Shown here: positions 7,600 to 10,889 of the stretch, in pieces | Numbering within the stretch: the first letter of the stretch is position 1 | Layout of the letters: each line of letters starts with the position of its first letter | Assembly (NCBI GenBank): GCA_938036585.1 | Contig: CALHQN010000109.1 | Coordinates: forward strand, 1-10,889 | Direction of reading: 5' to 3' | Length of the DNA stretch: 10,889 bases | Source: an uncultured Campylobacter sp. | Lineage (GTDB): Bacteria; Campylobacterota; Campylobacteria; Campylobacterales; Campylobacteraceae | Notes under the pieces: generated by a model | Databases searched by the model: none | The model's input: the letters and a program-made list of their open reading frames with translations, nothing else | Told to the model about the DNA's origin: nothing | Position numbers and translations under genes: made by a program

Positions 7600-7633
7600 T
7601 ACGGCTAAATTCGGCCCAAAAAAAGGAGAGGGA

Positions 7634-8563
7634 ATGTATAAGCTAAAGCATCTTCTTAGCGCGCAGGATCTGAGCCGCGAGGACATCTACGACTTCATCG
7701 ATCTGGCGCGCGAGTTTAAAGCGCTCAACCGCTCTGACGTCAAAAAATCCGACTCGCTTCGCGGCAAGACGGTCATCAACGCGTTTTTTGAAAACTCCAC
7801 CCGCACCCGCACGAGCTTTGAGATCGCAGCCAAGCGCCTGGGCGCGGACAGCGTAAATTTCACGGCTGCAGATAGTAGCACGAAAAAGGGCGAGACGCTG
7901 ATCGACACTATCAGAAATATGCAGGCGATGCGCACGGATATCTTCGTGCTGCGCCACAGCTGCTCGGGCGCGGCGAAATTCGTCGCGGCCAACTGCGACG
8001 CATCGATCGTAAATGCGGGCGACGGGCTGAACGAGCACCCGAGCCAGGCGCTGCTGGATCTTTTTACGATCAGCGAGCATAAGGGCGGGATCGAGAATTT
8101 AAATGTCGCGATCATCGGCGATATATTTCGCTCGCGCGTGGCTAGAAGCGACATCTGGGCGATGCGAAAGCTCGGCATAAACGTGCGGCTCTTCGGCCCT
8201 CCGATGATGCTGCGCGATTGCGACGCGTTCGGCTGCCCGATATGCAAAAGCGTGGAGGAAGCGATCGAGGGCGCCGACGTCATCATTATGCTGAGGATCC
8301 AGCTTGAGCGGCAAGACGGCGAGCCGAGCTTCCCGAGCGTGCGCGAATACTCAAAATTTTTCGGACTTACCGCCAAGAGGATGCAGGCGGCGAAAGAGGG
8401 CGTCATGATAATGCACCCCGGCCCGATCAACCGCGGCGTGGAGATCAACTCCGACGTAGCCGACGATCCGCGCTATAGCTGCGTTTTAGATCAGGTAGAA
8501 AACGGCGAGGCGATGCGAATGGCGATACTTCATACGATAAATTTAAACAGGAGCGCACGATGA
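7634..8563 (+). CDS. pyrB: Aspartate carbamoyltransferase catalytic subunit
   Basis: Encodes 309 residues, the normal size of the ATCase catalytic chain. It joins carbamoyl phosphate and aspartate to make carbamoyl aspartate, the committed step of UMP synthesis in the cytoplasm. Visible motifs: the carbamoyl-phosphate loop FENSTRTRTSFE (Ser55–Arg59), Ser81 and Lys85 in SSTKKGETL, which would reach into the neighbouring subunit's site, Arg107–His108, HPSQALLDL (His135) and HPGPINRGVEI near the C-terminus. The ATG has a strong AAGGAG 5 bases upstream. Its TGA overlaps the pyrC ATG (ATGA), so the two genes form a coupled operon. No pyrI regulatory subunit is in the window. In other bacteria without PyrI, catalytic trimers associate with a type I dihydroorotase; that may apply here but is inferred. 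Confidence 0.97.
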   Translation: MYKLKHLLSAQDLSREDIYDFIDLAREFKALNRSDVKKSDSLRGKTVINAFFENSTRTRTSFEIAAKRLGADSVNFTAADSSTKKGETLIDTIRNMQAMRTDIFVLRHSCSGAAKFVAANCDASIVNAGDGLNEHPSQALLDLFTISEHKGGIENLNVAIIGDIFRSRVARSDIWAMRKLGINVRLFGPPMMLRDCDAFGCPICKSVEEAIEGADVIIMLRIQLERQDGEPSFPSVREYSKFFGLTAKRMQAAKEGVMIMHPGPINRGVEINSDVADDPRYSCVLDQVENGEAMRMAILHTINLNRSAR

Positions 8564-9840
8564 AAATTTTGATAAAAAACGGCACGATCGTTAATTGGGG
8601 CGGCAGCGAGGAGGCAAACGTCCTGATCGAGGGCGATAAAATTTCAAAAATCACGCGCGAGTGTCCCGCCGCAGACCGCGTCATAGACGCTGTGGGTAAG
8701 CTCGTGATGCCGGGGCTCATCGATATGCACGTGCATTTTAGAGATCCGGGGCTCGAATACAAAGACGACGTCATCAGCGGCAGCGAAACCGCGGTCGCAG
8801 GCGGCGTGACGACCTGCCTTCCGATGGCAAATACTAGGCCCGTAAACGATAACTCCAGCATCACGCGCGCGATGATCGCCAAGGCCAAACAGCGCGGGCT
8901 TATCGATCTGCTGCCGATAGGCGCGATCTCGCAGGACTGCAAGGGCGCAAAGATCGTCGAGATGGGCGATATGCTGGAAGCCGGCTGCGTGGCCTTCAGC
9001 GACGACGGATTGCCCGTGACCGACAGCTCCGTGATGCGACAGGCGCTCGAATACTCCGCTCACTTCGGCTCATTCGTGATAAATCACAGCGAGGATTGCT
9101 CGCTTTGCCACGGCGGCGTGATGAACGAGGGAAAAGTCAGCGCGATCCTCGGTCTAAAGGGGATGGCGAGCGAAAAAGAGGAGATCATGATCGCGCGCGA
9201 TCTACTGCTTGCTAAAAAGACGGGCGGGCACATCCACATCGCGCACGTAAGCTCGGCGTGGTCGCTAAAACTCATCGAGCAGGCTAAGCGCGAGGGCATC
9301 CGCGTCACCTGCGAGGCTACGCCGCATCACTTCACCTTTGATGAGCGCGAGCTAATGGGATACGATACGAATTTTAAAATGTCGCCGCCGCTTCGCACCC
9401 AAAGCGACGTGCAGGCGATCAGAGAGGCGCTTAAAAGCGGTCTGATTGACGCCATCGTGACCGATCACGCTCCGCACAACACCGACGATAAATTCGTCGA
9501 ATTCGACCACGCGCCGTTTGGAATTTTGGGGCTTCAAACCCTCGTACCGCTTACGCTACGGCTCGTAAACGAGGGCGTCATCGGCCTTGAAGATATGGTG
9601 CGGCTGTGCTCGTTTAACCCGGCTAAAATTCTAAATTTAAAGGACAAGGGCGAGATCAAAGAGGGCTTTTTGGCCGACGTCGCGATCATCGATCCGCAGA
9701 TTTCCTACGTTTACGACGAGGCACTAAATAAGTCCAAATCGCGCAACTCGCCGCTTTTCGGCAAGCAGCTTACGGGCGCTGCGGTATGCACGATCAAAAG
9801 CGGCCGCGTGGTCTATGAGTTTCCAAACGTCGTAGCGTAG
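8560..9840 (+). CDS. pyrC: Dihydroorotase, type I
   Basis: Encodes 426 residues. It cyclises carbamoyl aspartate to dihydroorotate, the step after PyrB. The length and the amidohydrolase metal ligands are those of class I dihydroorotase (about 425 residues), not the shorter E. coli type: MPGLIDMHVHFRDPG with His57 and His59, Asp149 in FSDDG, His176 in NHSED, His229 in IAHVSS and Asp302 in TDHAPH. Spacing agrees with the Aquifex enzyme (ligands near 61, 63, 153, 180, 234 and 305). All ligands are present, so the enzyme should be active and not a non-catalytic PyrC homologue. The ATG at 8560 overlaps the pyrB stop by 4 bases, with AGGAG upstream inside pyrB. The gene ends in TAG; no clear intrinsic terminator follows. 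Confidence 0.97.
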   Translation: MKILIKNGTIVNWGGSEEANVLIEGDKISKITRECPAADRVIDAVGKLVMPGLIDMHVHFRDPGLEYKDDVISGSETAVAGGVTTCLPMANTRPVNDNSSITRAMIAKAKQRGLIDLLPIGAISQDCKGAKIVEMGDMLEAGCVAFSDDGLPVTDSSVMRQALEYSAHFGSFVINHSEDCSLCHGGVMNEGKVSAILGLKGMASEKEEIMIARDLLLAKKTGGHIHIAHVSSAWSLKLIEQAKREGIRVTCEATPHHFTFDERELMGYDTNFKMSPPLRTQSDVQAIREALKSGLIDAIVTDHAPHNTDDKFVEFDHAPFGILGLQTLVPLTLRLVNEGVIGLEDMVRLCSFNPAKILNLKDKGEIKEGFLADVAIIDPQISYVYDEALNKSKSRNSPLFGKQLTGAAVCTIKSGRVVYEFPNVVA

Positions 9841-9914
9841 GGCGCTTGCGGCGCAGGGCTTGCGAGCGGCGGCTTGCGGATGAGCGGTATTTGTAGCATA
9901 AACGGAGCGATTGC

Positions 9915-10044
9915 TTTATTTTAAATTTAGCTAATTTGGGCATAACGGCTTGCTTTTAAAATTTTGTGGTACGATCGGTTTATTTTAAATTTGGCGGCAA
10001 CGTAGGCGTGGCGACTTGTCTTTAAAATTTCATAGCGCGTTTTG
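9915..10044 (+). repeat. Tandem duplication of a 64–66-bp unit
   Basis: Unit 1 (9915–9978) and unit 2 (9979–10044) both open with TTTATTTTAAATTT(A/G)GC and both carry CG(G/A)CTTG(C/T)(T/C)TTTAAAATTT about 31–33 bases later, then (A/G)CG-rich sequence. Two more partial copies of the second word occur at about 10116–10144 and 10163–10192. In the minus strand these words give a repeated KILK peptide pattern, which explains the spurious long ORF there. Confidence 0.65.
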
Positions 10045-10277
10045 CTCGGTATCGGCGTGACCCTCGATCTCGCAGCGTGATTGCCCTGCTTAAATTTAGT
10101 GGAAGCCTGGGTGCAGTAAATTACATTTAAAATTTTGCGGCGCGATTTTTCTTTCGATACGGCGGCTGCTTTTAAAATTTTATGCTCGCGGCGGCTAATT
10201 TTTGTCGTAGCCAAATTTCTACGCCGTGTGTGAATAATCCCACGCATGAATGTAAGCGTCTAAATTTAAGGATATCT

Positions 10278-10427
10278 ATGAACGGCGAAGTATATCTCTC
10301 GTGCGCGCTGTGCGTCGCGCTGAAATCGGCTTCGCGCAGCTATCGAAAGGAAAACGAAAATCTACCTTCGCAGCTTGCAGCCGCACATAGCATGGTTTTG
10401 CGTGCGGCTTTAAAGATTAAATTCTAA
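10278..10427 (+). CDS. Doubtful 49-residue ORF
   Basis: An ATG at 10278 with AAGGA correctly placed (TTTAAGGATATCTATG) opens a 49-codon ORF (MNGEVYLSCALCVALKSAS…, ending ALKIKF). A weak AATAAT box lies at 10233–10238. The peptide has no signal, transmembrane segment or motif that I recognise. Its last third is a DNA repeat also found 204 bases downstream, where it again reads LAAAxSxxLRAxLK. It may be a small gene, or chance in repeat-derived sequence. Confidence 0.25.
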   Translation: MNGEVYLSCALCVALKSASRSYRKENENLPSQLAAAHSMVLRAALKIKF

Positions 10428-10619
10428 AACCGAAATTTCAAAAACAACTTGCTGCACGAAGCATGGATAAGTTTTTCGGACGCAGCAGTTCCGAATTTGC
10501 GCTCTAAAAATCAAAATTTCAAAAAAGCTGCGCGAACCAGCCTTATGACGGTTAATAAAAGCAAAACGAAAGCTGGGCTTGCGGCCGCGGGTAGCAGGGC
10601 TTTGCGTGCTTTTTTAAAA
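10374..10619 (+). repeat. 42-bp direct repeat pair, 204 bases apart
   Basis: Copies at 10374–10415 and 10578–10619 share CTTGC(A/G)GCCGC, TAGCA, TTTGCGTGC and TTTAAA, about 33 of 42 bases by eye. Both are in the same frame, giving LAAAHSMVLRAALK and LAAAGSRALRAFLK. A shorter relative, CTTGCTGCACGAAGCATGG, lies between them near 10448. Confidence 0.6.
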
Positions 10620-10627
10620 ACAAAGCC
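10598..10627. repeat. Inverted repeat just after the reductase stop
   Basis: GGCTTTG (10598–10604) and CAAAGCC (10621–10627) form a 7-bp stem around a 16-base loop that itself holds TTTTTTAAAAA. It lies 6 bases beyond the stop of the minus-strand reductase, where a terminator would sit, but no T-run follows on either strand. Termination is therefore uncertain. Confidence 0.35.
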
Positions 10628-10632
10628 AAATT

Positions 10633-10889
10633 TCAACCCTCTATCGTCGCAGGTCTATCAAACGCCGTTATACTCGGCAGTTCGCCTTTAAATTTCTCGA
10701 TCTGCACCATGCTCGTATGCGCGGTGTTGCTTTGCGAGAGCTGCGAGCTAGGCACGTCCTTGGTTAGCACGTTTATGTTGCCGTGCTTGCATAGGCTTTT
10801 CTCGCCCCAGACGGCAGGGTCGTACCACGCGCCTTCGCTTACGATCACGACGTTATCTTGCGCGGTGTCGCTTACCAGCGCGCCGCAAA
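10633..10889 (-). CDS. Molybdopterin-dependent S-/N-oxide reductase, C-terminal end (cut by window edge)
   Basis: The last 84 residues of a large reductase that enters from the right. The frame is open to the edge, so the GTG at 10848 is an internal Val codon and not a start. The pattern GALVSD…VVIVSEGAWYDP, then LCKHGNINVLTKDVPSSQLSQ and NTAHTSMVQIEKFKG, is typical of the molydopterin dinucleotide-binding domain that ends TorA, TorZ, BisC and DmsA-like TMAO/DMSO/biotin-sulfoxide reductases. Such enzymes bind bis-MGD and usually act in the periplasm as terminal respiratory reductases. The fragment resembles the TorA/TorZ/BisC branch most, but the substrate cannot be told from it. The stop is TGA. 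Convergent with pyrBC, from which it is separated by the repeat-rich stretch. Confidence 0.88.
   Translation of the reverse strand, partial: CGALVSDTAQDNVVIVSEGAWYDPAVWGEKSLCKHGNINVLTKDVPSSQLSQSNTAHTSMVQIEKFKGELPSITAFDRPATIEG

Larger units (their letters stand above)
9841..10632. other. Gene-poor, repeat-rich stretch after pyrC
   Basis: No gene is well supported here apart from one doubtful 49-codon ORF at 10278. It begins with GC-rich sequence containing three GCTTGCG words (9843–9880). It then has a 64–66-bp tandem duplication, further TTTAAAATTTT copies to 10192, and a 42-bp repeat pair near the right end. About 12 AAATTT words occur. I found no terminator with a proper T-run for pyrC or for the reductase arriving from the right. 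Confidence 0.65.

Noticed and set aside
9841..9885. Intrinsic terminator after pyrC
   Set aside because: GC-rich with repeated GCTTGCG words, but I could not find a good stem followed by a T-run.
9927..10247. Minus-strand 106-codon basic frame with KILK repeats
   Set aside because: No ribosome site before its ATG and its repetition comes from the TTTAAAATTTT units.
10449..10691. Plus-strand 80-codon frame
   Set aside because: It runs into the antisense of the reductase C-terminus and has no ribosome site.

Overview
The window looks like a chromosomal piece of a Campylobacter species, most likely one of the oral or GC-richer lineages (C. gracilis, C. rectus and C. showae are the ones I would compare first). 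The grounds are the order guaB–gatA–small membrane ORF–ileS, promoters with an extended TATAAT box and no clear -35, ATGA overlaps between genes, and AAATTT words scattered through otherwise GC-rich DNA. The genus is fairly secure; the species is a guess.

Layout. Positions 1–4574, minus strand: a tightly packed operon read ileS → 36-codon membrane ORF → gatA → guaB. It supplies Ile-tRNA, the A subunit of the Gln-tRNA/Asn-tRNA amidotransferase and IMP dehydrogenase (guaB runs off the left edge). Positions 4575–4692 are a divergent intergenic region with a strong promoter pointing right. Positions 4693–6680, plus strand: a CinA/PncC-family gene, then a putative lipoprotein whose N-terminal part contains four 27-bp tandem repeats. 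Positions 6681–7633 have no convincing gene and hold decayed duplications and about 25 AAATTT words. Positions 7634–9840, plus strand: pyrB and pyrC, overlapping by ATGA, for steps two and three of pyrimidine synthesis. Positions 9841–10632 are a second repeat-rich stretch without a convincing gene. Positions 10633–10889, minus strand: the C-terminal end of a molybdopterin S-/N-oxide reductase (TorA/TorZ/BisC type).

Three things stand out. (1) ileS is open from end to end in one frame except for a single TAA at codon 660, where related enzymes carry Tyr; it would remove the whole anticodon-binding part of an essential enzyme. (2) Base composition changes abruptly inside gatA near 1420–1440. 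To the left gatA and guaB are about 33–47% GC in sampled lines; just to the right it is nearer 60%. This suggests either between-species recombination or an assembly join. (3) Both gene-poor regions and the lipoprotein gene are built from degenerate short repeats centred on AAATTT. This word fits RAATTY, the methylation site reported to mark DNA for uptake in C. jejuni, so a role as an uptake or methylation mark is a testable guess.

I see no CRISPR array, insertion sequence, tRNA, rRNA or phage gene. No clearly new multi-gene system is visible; the repeat/AAATTT landscape is the best candidate for something undescribed.
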